Source: DATGEP01 sp035310125 (GTDB lineage Bacteria; Chloroflexota; Ktedonobacteria; Ktedonobacterales; JADMIN01). From it: 46,712 bases of DNA. The notes beneath the pieces are model-generated. The model was not told the DNA's origin. It did not search any database and saw only the letters and a program-made list of their open reading frames with translations. The stretch is from contig DATGEP010000203.1 of assembly GCA_035310125.1 (NCBI GenBank), forward strand, positions 1 through 46,712, written 5' to 3'. Shown piece by piece: positions 30,608 through 39,330 of the stretch. The position numbers were made by a program, and so were the translations under genes. The first letter of the stretch is position 1. Each line of letters opens with the position of its first letter.

Positions 30608-32163
30608 CGGCGTCCTCCTACCGGTGAACGCCGCCGCCGCACGGTCTTTCGCGGGCTGGCTGCCGGAACCGCACCCTGGTCGTCTCCAGCCACAAGGTCT
30701 TCCTGCGCGGCGCCGGTGTCGGAGAGCGCACTCCCCGCTTCTTCCGGCTCGCTCAGAATGCCGGAGGTGGATGGAGCGCCTGAGCCCACCTTTGCCTTAC
30801 TCCGCGCGATAGCGGTGATGTCATCATCCGCAATACTGGCCTGCGCTGGCTGCGACGGTACGGTGGAGCGAGGCTTGCGCTCAGAAGCCAGGGTTCGCGG
30901 CTGTGTCTCGATGCTATCAGCGAGCAGCGCCTTTAGCTTGCGGCGCGTATTGTCGCGGCGGCGCTGATATTCGGCGTCGTCCAGTTGTCCCGCCGTGTGT
31001 TGCTTTTCCAGCGCCAGCAACATCTTGAGTAGCCGCTTGCGCTCGGCCTCGTGATCCTGACTACCGCGTGCGCGCGCCGCCTTGCCCAGCGACGAGGCGG
31101 GGAGGATTCCCAGCGCGACGGCCAGATTGCCGCGTTTGAGGTAGATACCGACCAGTAGCGCCAGCAGCAACGCGAGCAGAGCGGCGAGCGCCCACAACTG
31201 CCGCTGATCGAGATCGGGCTGCTCACCCGGCACCGTAAGATTCCAAAGGCGCATCGTGAGCGCCTCGCCCGGCTGCACGTTATCGGCTTCGAGGAGCTGA
31301 TATTGCTGGCCGAGGGCCTGCACCGGCGGCTTGGCGGCATAGTCACCGTCATGGACGAAGATGGTGTTTGGCACGAGCAACGTCACCGCGGCGGTGGGAT
31401 ACACCGCCTGGAACTGGAAGGTAAAATCGGTGCCGGCATATGGCAGATAGTAGACATACGCAAACTGAGTCGTGCCGGGCGGAATCGTCGCCAGCGCCGC
31501 GAATCCCTTGTCTACCTGAACGGCTTGCACGTTGTTGAAGCCAGCGCCGAGCGTGAGATTTTGCGCGTTGGGTGGCAACGCGAAACGCAACAGGCTCGTG
31601 GGCATGCCACCCGAACCAGCCGTGGCCGACGCGACAAAGGCGAGCTTCCCGCTATTCTTGAAGGTCATGAAGACGCCGATGGGTATGAGTCCCGTCTTGG
31701 TGTTTGGCGGACTGAATAGCATTGTGGTGTTGGTGACGGAGAGCGCCGACGGATCGGAGGTCGTGTCGTAGACTGTGAGAGTCAGGTTCTCAACCGGTCC
31801 AGAGGCAAAGCCAATCGGCGCGCTCATAAAGTCGCCGCTGGCATATCGCACCTCAAGCTGGTAGACGGTTGAGCCGCTGCCATCCAGGCCACCGAACGAG
31901 AATCGGCCATGCGCGTCGGTGGTGGTGGTCGCGGCGTTTTGGGTCTGCGCATGCGACACGTACATATTCAGCGTTACCGTCTGGCCGGCGGCTGGCGCGT
32001 TGCCCTTCGACCCATTGACAACAGTTCCGGTGATCGTACCGCTGGTGTTCGCGGCCCGCGTGGCGCTGTGCGCGGCGGTAACGGGCGTAACCCAGGCAAG
32101 CAGCGCCGCCATCGCAACGAGTGTGGCCGGAAGGAGCGCGCGACGAAGGGCATACATGGTCAT
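30604..32163 (-). CDS. Uncharacterised membrane protein embedded in the ccm operon (candidate Ccm component)
   Basis: A 519-residue protein of unknown function. A signal peptide (1-31) is followed by a carboxypeptidase-regulatory-like beta domain (about 41-130; GTITGTVVNGS..., TTDAHGRFSFGGL), a second beta-rich extracytoplasmic region (about 135-310), one membrane span (about 322-342), and a cytoplasmic charged tail. In the tail, about 374-415 (KRLLKMLLALEKQHTAGQLDDAEYQRRR...) resembles the helical pair after the membrane in CcmI-type or SHOCT-like proteins, and the C-terminus is disordered and ends basic. It contains no CxxCH, WWD or Cys-pair motif. Four-nt overlaps join it to the ccmI-like gene and ccmA, so it is almost certainly made with the Ccm machine. 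A role as chaperone or adaptor on the outer face is inference. Confidence 0.85.
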   Translation of the reverse strand: MTMYALRRALLPATLVAMAALLAWVTPVTAAHSATRAANTSGTITGTVVNGSKGNAPAAGQTVTLNMYVSHAQTQNAATTTTDAHGRFSFGGLDGSGSTVYQLEVRYASGDFMSAPIGFASGPVENLTLTVYDTTSDPSALSVTNTTMLFSPPNTKTGLIPIGVFMTFKNSGKLAFVASATAGSGGMPTSLLRFALPPNAQNLTLGAGFNNVQAVQVDKGFAALATIPPGTTQFAYVYYLPYAGTDFTFQFQAVYPTAAVTLLVPNTIFVHDGDYAAKPPVQALGQQYQLLEADNVQPGEALTMRLWNLTVPGEQPDLDQRQLWALAALLALLLALLVGIYLKRGNLAVALGILPASSLGKAARARGSQDHEAERKRLLKMLLALEKQHTAGQLDDAEYQRRRDNTRRKLKALLADSIETQPRTLASERKPRSTVPSQPAQASIADDDITAIARSKAKVGSGAPSTSGILSEPEEAGSALSDTGAAQEDLVAGDDQGAVPAASPRKTVRRRRSPVGGRR

Positions 32164-32624
32164 AGGCCGCCGCCCTTCCTACGCCGCGTGTGTGTTGGAC
32201 GCGGCGGGCGCGCGCGACCAGCATTTGGACGTTCAGAGGCTGATGGTTTCACCTCACGCGGTGCGAGGGAGGTAGCGTCGCCGTTCTTGCCGGATTTCTT
32301 CTCCATCATGGCGGCAAGCTGCTCATCAATCAACCGGTCGAGCGCTTGCTCACGCTCGTAGCGCGTGCGCAGCGCGGCCAGCGCGCGTCGCTCGTAGCGT
32401 GACCGCAGCGCGTCATAGTCCGTTTCTTCGAGATTGCCCAGCCGGTAATCAAAGTCTACGTCACGTAGCGCCATTTTCGCGGATCGCTCGCGCTCTGTCA
32501 CATCGGCCAGGGCGTCGTCTCCAGCGGCGGCGCTCGCCGTGGCCGCATCCAGCCCAAGCAGTGGGTATATCACAATCAGCATGGCGGAGAGCCCCAAGAG
32601 GATGGCAATAATAATTGGCATCAC
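32160..32624 (-). CDS. Short CcmI-like membrane protein
   Basis: A 154-residue protein with one N-terminal span (about 2-23) and a helical cytoplasmic segment, ALRDVDFDYRLGNLEETDYDAL (two parts, about 52-73), which is the signature found just after the first span of CcmI-type proteins. The TPR domain that binds apocytochrome c in full-length CcmI is missing. The C-terminus is basic (RARPPRPTHTRRRKGGG). It overlaps ccmH and the 519-residue gene by 4 nt each. In the Ccm System I, CcmI works with CcmF and CcmH in presenting the apocytochrome; here that TPR part must be absent or supplied elsewhere. Confidence 0.8.
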   Translation of the reverse strand: MMPIIIAILLGLSAMLIVIYPLLGLDAATASAAAGDDALADVTERERSAKMALRDVDFDYRLGNLEETDYDALRSRYERRALAALRTRYEREQALDRLIDEQLAAMMEKKSGKNGDATSLAPREVKPSASERPNAGRARPPRPTHTRRRKGGGL

Positions 32625-33190
32625 ACGCCCTCCTTGCTCAGGCGGCCATCCAGACCCTCTTCCGCGTCCAGCTCGCGCCGCAACATCCGGCGATAGCGGA
32701 GACGCTCATCCTCGGAAAGGCCGTCTAAGTCGCCAGCGTCTTCGCTGATGCTTGCGCTTCCAGCGCCGGCCAGCTTCACAGCGGCCCATTGTCGCGCCAC
32801 CGTCCGCAGCACGATCAGGCCCGCGACCAGAATGATAATGGGGGCAAGCCAGATGATCAGGGTGAATCCCTGCATGGGTGGCCGCTCCAATATCGTATCG
32901 CCATAATGATCGTGGAAATATTGGAGTACCTGCTGCTCAGATTCTCCTGCCGCCAGCTTCTGGGTGATGACCGCGCGCATGTTGGCCGCGACCTGCGAGG
33001 AGGAGTCGGCCACGGACTCCCCGTTACAGACGGGACACTGAAGCTGGTTGCCGACATCATAGGCGCGCTGGTCGAGTGTTTGCGGCTGCGTGGCCTTCAC
33101 AGCGGTGACCCCCCACACGGCGGCAACGATGAGGATCACCAGCAGCGAGAGAAAGATCGAGGGCTGGCGCCAGAGCGGTCGTCGAGTCAT
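32621..33190 (-). CDS. ccmH: Cytochrome c maturation thiol oxidoreductase CcmH
   Basis: A 189-residue protein. An N-terminal anchor (about 11-31) precedes the CcmH/CycL domain with the redox pair C52-x2-C55 in LQCPVCNGESVADS, then HDHYGDTILERPPMQGFT and a second span (107-128). A charged cytoplasmic tail (about 150-189) extends beyond the usual family end. CcmH reduces or holds the CxxCH thiols of apocytochrome c for haem attachment by CcmF. I choose ATG 33190, which overlaps the ccmF stop (ATGA); an upstream in-frame start at 33259 lies inside ccmF and is rejected. Confidence 0.95.
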   Translation of the reverse strand: MTRRPLWRQPSIFLSLLVILIVAAVWGVTAVKATQPQTLDQRAYDVGNQLQCPVCNGESVADSSSQVAANMRAVITQKLAAGESEQQVLQYFHDHYGDTILERPPMQGFTLIIWLAPIIILVAGLIVLRTVARQWAAVKLAGAGSASISEDAGDLDGLSEDERLRYRRMLRRELDAEEGLDGRLSKEGV

Positions 33191-35187
33191 ACGGCCACCT
33201 CCACTGGCGCAACCTGCACATTTTCCGTCAGCCGCGCGAGCCGGCGGCGCTCCGGCCACCAGCAGAACATGCCGCCGAGCAGCATCATGATTCCACCGAG
33301 CCAGACGAGCGACACCAGCGGATTGATGAAGACACGGATTGTCGCCGAGGTGGCGCCGGTGCCGTCATAGGCAGAGAGAAAGACGTAGACATCTCTCAGG
33401 TCGTACGTGGTGATGGAGAGCTTACTCGTCGGCTGGTTCTCGAAACCAGGGAAGATGCGCTGTGCGGGGTAGATGTCGTCCAGCTTCTGTCCGTTTCGCG
33501 AGACGACAAAATGCGCGATGATATCTTCAACCCCGTTGTTCACCGTGTCTGAGATACCCGCGTACGTCACCGCATAGCCGCCAATGCTCAGACTCTGGCC
33601 CTTGCTGAGCTGCGCGTCGCGCTCGGTCTGGAAGAACGCCGAGCCAATCACACCAACCGCCAGGACGACCAGCCCAAGATGGACGAGATAGCCGCCGTAC
33701 CGCTGACGATGGCGAGAGACGAGCATCCAGAACGCCCGCGCGTACGCTTCGCCATGACCGTGGCGAACACGGACACCGCGCCAGATTTCGTAGAAGATTG
33801 TGGCCGCGACGAAGGCGCAGACCGCGAAGCCAACGTTGGCCATGACATTGACGACACCAAAAAGCGGGAGCAAAACCGCGCATAGGGCGCCGGCAAGCGC
33901 GGGCCAGCGGAAGTTGCGCCAGATGCTCGCCCACGACGCGCGGCGCCACGCGAGTAGCGGCCCGACACCCATCATAAAGATCAGCGCGAGGAAGAGCGGT
34001 CCGTTGACTGCTTGATAAAAGGGGCGGCCGACAGTCATCGTCTGATTGCGCACGACCTGCGAGATGATTGGGAAGACGGTGCCCCAGAACGTCGCGAAGG
34101 CGATACCCGTCAGCAGGAAGTTGTTGACGAGAAAGCTCCCCTCGCGCGAGACGAACGAGTCGAATTCGCGCTCCGGGCGCAAGCGCGGCAGCCGGAAGAC
34201 AAAGAGCGCAATGGACACGAGGAGGGCAAACGCGAAGAACCCCAGGAAGTAGGGGCCAATCTGCGAGTACGCGAACGAATGCACCGATGAGATGACGCCA
34301 CTGCGCACTTCGAATGTGCCGAAGATCGAGAGCAGAAACGTCACCAGGATCAGTGATAGATTCCAGACTTTCAGCGTGCCGCGCCGCTCCTGGACCATGG
34401 AGGAGTGGAGAAACGCGGTGGCCGTGAGCCAGGGTAGCAGTGCGGCATTCTCCACGGGATCCCAGCCCCAATAACCGCCCCAGCCGAGGACATGATACGC
34501 CCACCAGGCGCCGAGGAGCAGCCCTGTTGTCTGGATGCACCAGGCGGCAAGTGTCCAGCGGCGAATCGAGCGGAGCCAGACACTATCAAGGCGACCGGAG
34601 ATCATCGCGGCGACGGCAAAGGCAAAGGGAATTGACCAACTCATGTAGCCCATCAGCAACATCGGCGGGTGAACTAGCATGCCAGGGTCTTGCAGCACGG
34701 GATTGAGTCCCTGGCCGTCCGCCGGGATAATCCGCGTACGCCCAAAAGGCGTCGAGACAAAGTTCAACACGAAGAGGAAGAAGCCGTCTATCGTCATTAG
34801 CGCGACGACGACCCAAGGCATCAGCTCGGCGGGCGCGCGGCGATGGAAAATCACCACCAGCGAGGAGAAGATCGCCAACATGAGCGTCCAGTAGAGCAGG
34901 GAGCCTTCCTGGCCGCCGTAGAACGCCGCGAGCGTGTAGTACCAGGGCATCGCGAGACTGGAGTGATCGGCCACGTAGCGCGCGCCGAAGTCATGCGTCA
35001 GGAAGGAAGCGAGAAGCGCCGCTGTCGCCGTCAGGAGGAAGGTGGCAACCATCAGCACGGCGCGCCGACCGCTCGCGATCAGCGCCGGCTTGCGCTGCCA
35101 GCCGCCGAGCAGCGAGGCGGCGAGCGCGTAGAGCGCGAAAATCAACGCGAGGAGCTGGGCGATTGCGCCGAGTTCTGAGAAATGCAC
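33187..35187 (-). CDS. ccmF: Cytochrome c haem lyase subunit CcmF
   Basis: A 666-residue, about 15-span haem lyase. The WWD signature is at about 236-253 (WGGYWGWDPVENAALLPW). Histidines positioned to bind haem are His173 (LVHPPMLLMGYMS), His232/His261 (AYHVLGWGG, LHSSMVQERRG) and His303 (SVHSFAYS). After the last conserved spans a periplasmic loop (about 510-620) precedes the final helix. It joins haem from CcmE to CxxCH apocytochromes, here probably including the haem c domain of CtaC. It starts 10 nt after ccmE and overlaps ccmH by 4 nt. Confidence 0.97.
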   Translation of the reverse strand: MHFSELGAIAQLLALIFALYALAASLLGGWQRKPALIASGRRAVLMVATFLLTATAALLASFLTHDFGARYVADHSSLAMPWYYTLAAFYGGQEGSLLYWTLMLAIFSSLVVIFHRRAPAELMPWVVVALMTIDGFFLFVLNFVSTPFGRTRIIPADGQGLNPVLQDPGMLVHPPMLLMGYMSWSIPFAFAVAAMISGRLDSVWLRSIRRWTLAAWCIQTTGLLLGAWWAYHVLGWGGYWGWDPVENAALLPWLTATAFLHSSMVQERRGTLKVWNLSLILVTFLLSIFGTFEVRSGVISSVHSFAYSQIGPYFLGFFAFALLVSIALFVFRLPRLRPEREFDSFVSREGSFLVNNFLLTGIAFATFWGTVFPIISQVVRNQTMTVGRPFYQAVNGPLFLALIFMMGVGPLLAWRRASWASIWRNFRWPALAGALCAVLLPLFGVVNVMANVGFAVCAFVAATIFYEIWRGVRVRHGHGEAYARAFWMLVSRHRQRYGGYLVHLGLVVLAVGVIGSAFFQTERDAQLSKGQSLSIGGYAVTYAGISDTVNNGVEDIIAHFVVSRNGQKLDDIYPAQRIFPGFENQPTSKLSITTYDLRDVYVFLSAYDGTGATSATIRVFINPLVSLVWLGGIMMLLGGMFCWWPERRRLARLTENVQVAPVEVAV

Positions 35188-35196
35188 ACGCGACTC

Positions 35197-35667
35197 CTAA
35201 TTTCCGGCTGCGCCGGGCGTAGCTGACTGGAACTTGGACGGGCATTTCGCGAGCAGATTCTGCGCTCGGAAGACACCATCCACCAGATGCCCCTCGACTA
35301 CCACCTGAATACCAGGCCGGAAAATGTCTGGAACGATACCGCTGTAGACGACGGGCATGCTGTCGCCACTATCGGTGATCGTGAAATGCACGATCTGCGT
35401 CTTATCGTCGCGCACGACATTCGGCGCGACGATTCCGGCAACACGGACGTTCTGCGTGGAGCAGGAGGAGCATGCGTGAAGCTGGCGGATCGTCATGTAG
35501 TACTCAGCCGACGCGCCGGTGTTGGCGATGATCAGATACGCTACGGCGGCGGCGATTGCCAGGCCGGCGATTATGAAAGCCAGCGGCAGCTTACGCCGGC
35601 GTCGTGGACGTGGCGACTCGATGGCTCCGACCTGAGCATCGTGCTCAAGTAGCTGCTCCGACCGCAT
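35197..35667 (-). CDS. ccmE: Cytochrome c-type haem chaperone CcmE, Cys-type variant
   Basis: A 156-residue OB-fold haem chaperone with a basic N-terminus, signal anchor (about 27-47) and beta-barrel (about 55-140). In classical CcmE haem is bound covalently to His in an HxxxY motif. Here the same place reads C142-PSK-F146 (AKCPSKF), so His is Cys and Tyr is Phe. A CxxxY form is known from some archaea and sulfate reducers; CxxxF departs further. An extra pair C66-x2-C69 lies near the start of the barrel. GGAGG lies before ATG 35667. It sits between copD-like and ccmF genes in the ccm operon. Confidence 0.93.
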   Translation of the reverse strand: MRSEQLLEHDAQVGAIESPRPRRRRKLPLAFIIAGLAIAAAVAYLIIANTGASAEYYMTIRQLHACSSCSTQNVRVAGIVAPNVVRDDKTQIVHFTITDSGDSMPVVYSGIVPDIFRPGIQVVVEGHLVDGVFRAQNLLAKCPSKFQSATPGAAGN

Positions 35668-35696
35668 GCTCCTACCTCCAGATTACCAGCGGGCGA

Positions 35697-36167
35697 TTAG
35701 TGGATCAGACTGGCTTCGTACAGTCCGGTCAACGTCGCGCCGAGCAGAAATGTCAACACGCCCAGCCACAAGATGAGATGTGGCGCCGCCTTCCACAGTC
35801 GTCCACGTTTCCTGGCGAGACGCCTGGCCTCTTGCGCCTGATACGCCGCCAACCCGAACATCGCCAGCGCCGCCAGCACCTTGATCACCAGTGTCACGAC
35901 GTAGGCCGCGCCCACACGAGTCGAGGTTAGCCGATCAACGATCAGATAGACCCCACTGAGCAAGAGCAGGCCGATACAGACGTTGACCAGCCGGCGGAAA
36001 AGGGCTCCGACCAGCGCGCCCGTTGCGGCGCCCGCCCCACCGACCCGCAGAGCTGGCAGAATAACGAGTAAGTATACCACGCTGCCACCTACCCACACGC
36101 CACCCGCGAGCATGTGGACCGTGCGCATCAAATCGGTGATGGCGAACAGCATGGCGACAACAGCCAA
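35697..36167 (-). CDS. CopD-like four-span membrane protein
   Basis: A 156-residue protein with four spans. The first contains DLMRTVHMLAGGVWVGGSV, and the His in this place (His18) is a usual haem or copper ligand in CopD/YcnJ-type proteins. FRRLVNVCIGLLLLSGVYLI and a C-terminal LTGLYEASLIH follow. In this context, between ccdA and ccmE, it could help with copper delivery to the oxidase or haem handling. Family assignment is moderate; the length is short for full CopD. Confidence 0.7.
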   Translation of the reverse strand: MAVVAMLFAITDLMRTVHMLAGGVWVGGSVVYLLVILPALRVGGAGAATGALVGALFRRLVNVCIGLLLLSGVYLIVDRLTSTRVGAAYVVTLVIKVLAALAMFGLAAYQAQEARRLARKRGRLWKAAPHLILWLGVLTFLLGATLTGLYEASLIH

Positions 36168-36187
36168 ACCTTTACCGCTCTACTGGA

Positions 36188-36952
36188 CTAGTGCGGGCCA
36201 ATCGTAGCGATGTGCTGCGCCCAGACCGCGAAGACGGATACCTGACCGGTGAGATAGATGACGCCGACCAGCACCAGCGCCGCGCCACTTACCAGCGAGA
36301 GCGCCTGGCCGTGGCGCTTTACCCACCCAAGCAGCCACACGCTCGCTGACCAGCCAAGGCCGACGGCCAGGAACGGCACCGCAAATCCCAGCGCATAGAG
36401 CGAGAGCAGCCAGATCGCCAGGACGCTGCTGCCATTCGCGCCGACGTAGGCAAGAATGGCGGCCAGCACCGGCCCAATACATGGCGTCCAACCGGCGGCA
36501 AAAACGACGCCGAGCGCGAACGGCGCGACACGCCCCAGCCGGCCGAACGCGCCAGGCCGAATCTGCACCCGCGCCTCGCGCAGCAGCACACTGATGGCGG
36601 CGCGCGGCAGCAGGTTCAGCAGAAACGCTCCCATCACCACCATGACGATGCCGGCCAGCGTTTCCAGCACCGGCTGGTAGGCCGCCAGCAGGCGCCCAAA
36701 ACTGGCCGAGACCAGCCCCAGCGCGACGAAGGCTGCCGAGAAACCGGCGACGAAGAGCACGCACGCCAGATTCGCGGGATTGGGACGCGCCTTCTCCGGC
36801 ACGCTCACGTCAGCCGTCACATGCGTGCCGTGCAGAGCGGCTCCGGAGAGATAGCCGATGTAGCCGGGCACGAGCGGCGCCACGCAGGGCGAGAAGAACG
36901 AAAGCAGCCCGGCGAGAAACGCCGCGGCTCCCGCACCTATTCCTGCCTGCAT
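36188..36952 (-). CDS. ccdA: Thiol-disulfide transporter CcdA
   Basis: A 254-residue six-span protein. The two active cysteines are C23 in SPCVAPLVPGYIGY and C158 in GWTPCIGPVL. CcdA moves reducing power from cytosolic thioredoxin across the membrane to proteins such as the TlpA/ResA-like gene product encoded just upstream (24-nt gap). The pair keeps apocytochrome CxxCH thiols and CuA-site cysteines reduced. A 25-residue loop after the first spans (HGTHVTADVSVPEKARPNPA) is longer than usual. Confidence 0.95.
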   Translation of the reverse strand: MQAGIGAGAAAFLAGLLSFFSPCVAPLVPGYIGYLSGAALHGTHVTADVSVPEKARPNPANLACVLFVAGFSAAFVALGLVSASFGRLLAAYQPVLETLAGIVMVVMGAFLLNLLPRAAISVLLREARVQIRPGAFGRLGRVAPFALGVVFAAGWTPCIGPVLAAILAYVGANGSSVLAIWLLSLYALGFAVPFLAVGLGWSASVWLLGWVKRHGQALSLVSGAALVLVGVIYLTGQVSVFAVWAQHIATIGPH

Positions 36953-36976
36953 ACCGCACCTCCGGGCAAGCGCGAA

Positions 36977-37552
36977 TTACTTCAGCAGCGCCTGAAGCGC
37001 CTTGCTCAAAGTCCGATCATCCACCGCGCCATTGAAGTGCTGAACAACGACACCATGCTGGTTGATCAGCACCGTTTCGGGAACGCCAGTCACGCCATAG
37101 TCAGTGGCGGCGGTGCCACTGGCATCAGGACCGCACGGATAGGTTACCCCGTACTGCTTGAGGAAGCTCAGGCTATCCGCCTGTTTATCCTGAAAAGCAA
37201 CGCCGAGGAACACGATATCGCGCGACTGGTATTGCGACCAAAATCGCTGGAGCAGCGGCATCTCCTCGGTGCAATCAGCGCACCAGGAGGCATAGAAATT
37301 CACCAGTACCACCTTGCCCTTGAGATCAGCCAGATGGATGGTCTGGCTGCCGGCGCCGTTCCACACGTTGATCGTGAAGTCTGGCGCCGCGTGCCCAACG
37401 AGCGAGGTGGAAGGCGCCGCGCCGGCAAGGTTATTTGCCGCCGCCAGCCGCGCCACGAGTAGCACAATCAGCAGCGCGGACGCGAGAGACGTGAGGGCAA
37501 GGCCCACAATGGCGTTGCGGCTCAGACCTTTGTTCTCGGTATTCGCTTGCAT
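36977..37552 (-). CDS. Membrane-anchored thioredoxin-like protein (ResA/TlpA family)
   Basis: A 191-residue protein with an N-terminal anchor (about 13-38) and a thioredoxin fold on the outer face. The active site is W90-C91-A-D-C94. The family insert with its YPCGPDASG stretch and the cis-proline loop GVPETVLINQHG are present. The likely role is reduction of disulfides in apocytochrome c or of Sco/CtaC, fed by CcdA from the next gene. It begins 24 nt after ctaD. Confidence 0.93.
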   Translation of the reverse strand: MQANTENKGLSRNAIVGLALTSLASALLIVLLVARLAAANNLAGAAPSTSLVGHAAPDFTINVWNGAGSQTIHLADLKGKVVLVNFYASWCADCTEEMPLLQRFWSQYQSRDIVFLGVAFQDKQADSLSFLKQYGVTYPCGPDASGTAATDYGVTGVPETVLINQHGVVVQHFNGAVDDRTLSKALQALLK

Positions 37553-37575
37553 AACAGCGCTACTCCCTACAGAGT

Positions 37576-39330
37576 CTAGTGGCTAGCGACACGCCAGTCG
37601 GCTTTGTCGGGATGATCGAGATCCCAGACTGGACGGCGGCTGCGCACCACGGGGATCTCCTTGAAATTCTCCACTGGTGGCGGGGAGGTTGTCGCCCATT
37701 CGAGCGTGAAGCCATCCCAGGGGTTGCTGGTCGCCGTAACCGGCGTGAAGAAGAAGGTCTTTACCCAGTTTACCAGGAACAGGCAGACCGCGAGGAACAG
37801 GATGCCGACGCCGATGGTGGCGGTGAGGTTAAGGCCATCCCATCCCAGGCCGGGCGGGTACGTGTACTGGCGACGTGGCATGCCGATCAAGCCCAGGATG
37901 TGCATGGGGAAGAACGCCAGGTTCATCCCGATCAGCATCAGCCAGAACTGGATCTTACCCAACCGCTCATCCAGGAATTTGCCACTGAACTTGGGCCACC
38001 AGTAGAAGAAGCCGCCGAAGATGGCGAGGGCGCTGCCACCGAAGAGCACATAGTGAATGTGCGCGACGACGAAGTACGTGTCGGTCACCTGATAGTCGAA
38101 TGGGACGATAGCCAGCGCCGCTCCGTTCAGGCCGCCAATCAGGAACATGGCGATGAAACCGGTCGCAAAGAGCATCGCCGTGGTGAAGCGTAGCTTGCCC
38201 CCATAGATGGTCGCCACCCAGTTGAAGATCTTCACGGCGGTCGGTATGGCGATGAGCGTCGTCGTCGAGGCGAAGAACGCCTGCGCCACTGTCGGCAGTC
38301 CTACCGCGAACATATGGTGCGCCCAGACGGTGAAGCTCAGGAACCCGATAGCCACCCCCGACCAGGCCACGAAGGTGTAGCCGAAGATGGGCTTGCCGGA
38401 GAAGACCGGCAGGATTTCCGAGACCATACCGAACGCGGGCAGAATCAGAATGTACACCTCAGGGTGGCCGAAGGACCAGAACAGGTGTTGCCACAGCAGT
38501 GGATCACCGCCCGCGCTCGCCTGATAAAAGTGCGTGCCAAGATGGCGGTCGAAGAGGAGGAAGAAGCTCGCGACCGTCAGGCTGGGCATCGCGAAGACAA
38601 GCAAGAACGAGGTAATGAGCGTCATCCAGGCGAACAGCGGCATGCGGTTGATCGTGAGTCCGGGCGCTCGCATACGCAGAATCGTCACAATGAAGTTGAG
38701 GGCGCCGACAATGGACGCGATGCCAAGCAGGTTGACGCCAAGGATCCAGAAGTCCATGTTTGCGCCGGGCGAGAAACACCCCTGGCCGCCCTGAGCCGCG
38801 AGCGTGGCAGCCGCCTGCGCCTGCGCCTGGAAGGTCTGTCCTACGAGGTGCTGTGTCAGGCAGGTGGGAGTGGCTTCCGTGAGCGGCGCGTAGCTGAACC
38901 AGCCGGCGTTGGGGGCCTGACCAACGAGGAAGCTGGAATACATCATGATCCCGCCAAAGAACAGCAGCCAGTATCCCAGCGCGTTCAGACGGGGGAACGC
39001 CATGTCGCGAGCGCCGATCATCAACGGCACGAGGTAGTTGCCGAAGCCAGTCATCGTGGGCATGACGAACAGAAAGATCATCGTCGTCCCATGCATGGTG
39101 AAGATCTGGCTGTACTGTTCGGACGTGAGCACATGACCATTCGGGGTCGCCAGCTGGAGGCGAATGAGCGACGCCTCTATGCCCCCCAACAAGAAGAAGA
39201 TGAAGCCGGTATAGAGATACATGATACCGATCTTCTTGTGATCAGATGTGGTGATCCAGGAACCCAGTGCTGACTGTTTCCAGGATCTGCGCGCTGTTCG
39301 CCCGCGCGTCGCGATACTACCGACTGCCAT
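37576..39330 (-). CDS. ctaD: Cytochrome c oxidase subunit I
   Basis: A 584-residue, twelve-span subunit with all metal ligands: His80 and His426 (haem a), His424 (haem a3), and His289, His338 and His339 (CuB). The HPEVY motif (289-293) supplies Glu291 at the head of the D channel and Tyr293 for the His-Tyr crosslink, marking an A1-type haem-copper oxidase. The loop at about 148-192 has an insertion of roughly 30 residues containing Cys157 and Cys185 plus a Gln/Ala-rich stretch, absent from textbook enzymes. A strong GAGGAGG precedes ATG 39330. It is flanked by ctaC upstream and the thioredoxin-like gene downstream. Confidence 0.98.
   Translation of the reverse strand: MAVGSIATRGRTARRSWKQSALGSWITTSDHKKIGIMYLYTGFIFFLLGGIEASLIRLQLATPNGHVLTSEQYSQIFTMHGTTMIFLFVMPTMTGFGNYLVPLMIGARDMAFPRLNALGYWLLFFGGIMMYSSFLVGQAPNAGWFSYAPLTEATPTCLTQHLVGQTFQAQAQAAATLAAQGGQGCFSPGANMDFWILGVNLLGIASIVGALNFIVTILRMRAPGLTINRMPLFAWMTLITSFLLVFAMPSLTVASFFLLFDRHLGTHFYQASAGGDPLLWQHLFWSFGHPEVYILILPAFGMVSEILPVFSGKPIFGYTFVAWSGVAIGFLSFTVWAHHMFAVGLPTVAQAFFASTTTLIAIPTAVKIFNWVATIYGGKLRFTTAMLFATGFIAMFLIGGLNGAALAIVPFDYQVTDTYFVVAHIHYVLFGGSALAIFGGFFYWWPKFSGKFLDERLGKIQFWLMLIGMNLAFFPMHILGLIGMPRRQYTYPPGLGWDGLNLTATIGVGILFLAVCLFLVNWVKTFFFTPVTATSNPWDGFTLEWATTSPPPVENFKEIPVVRSRRPVWDLDHPDKADWRVASH

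Noticed and set aside
38314..39273. 319-codon plus-strand frame opposite ctaD
   Set aside because: Composition (His/Glu/Arg-rich) is that expected from the complement of hydrophobic codons; ctaD is certain.
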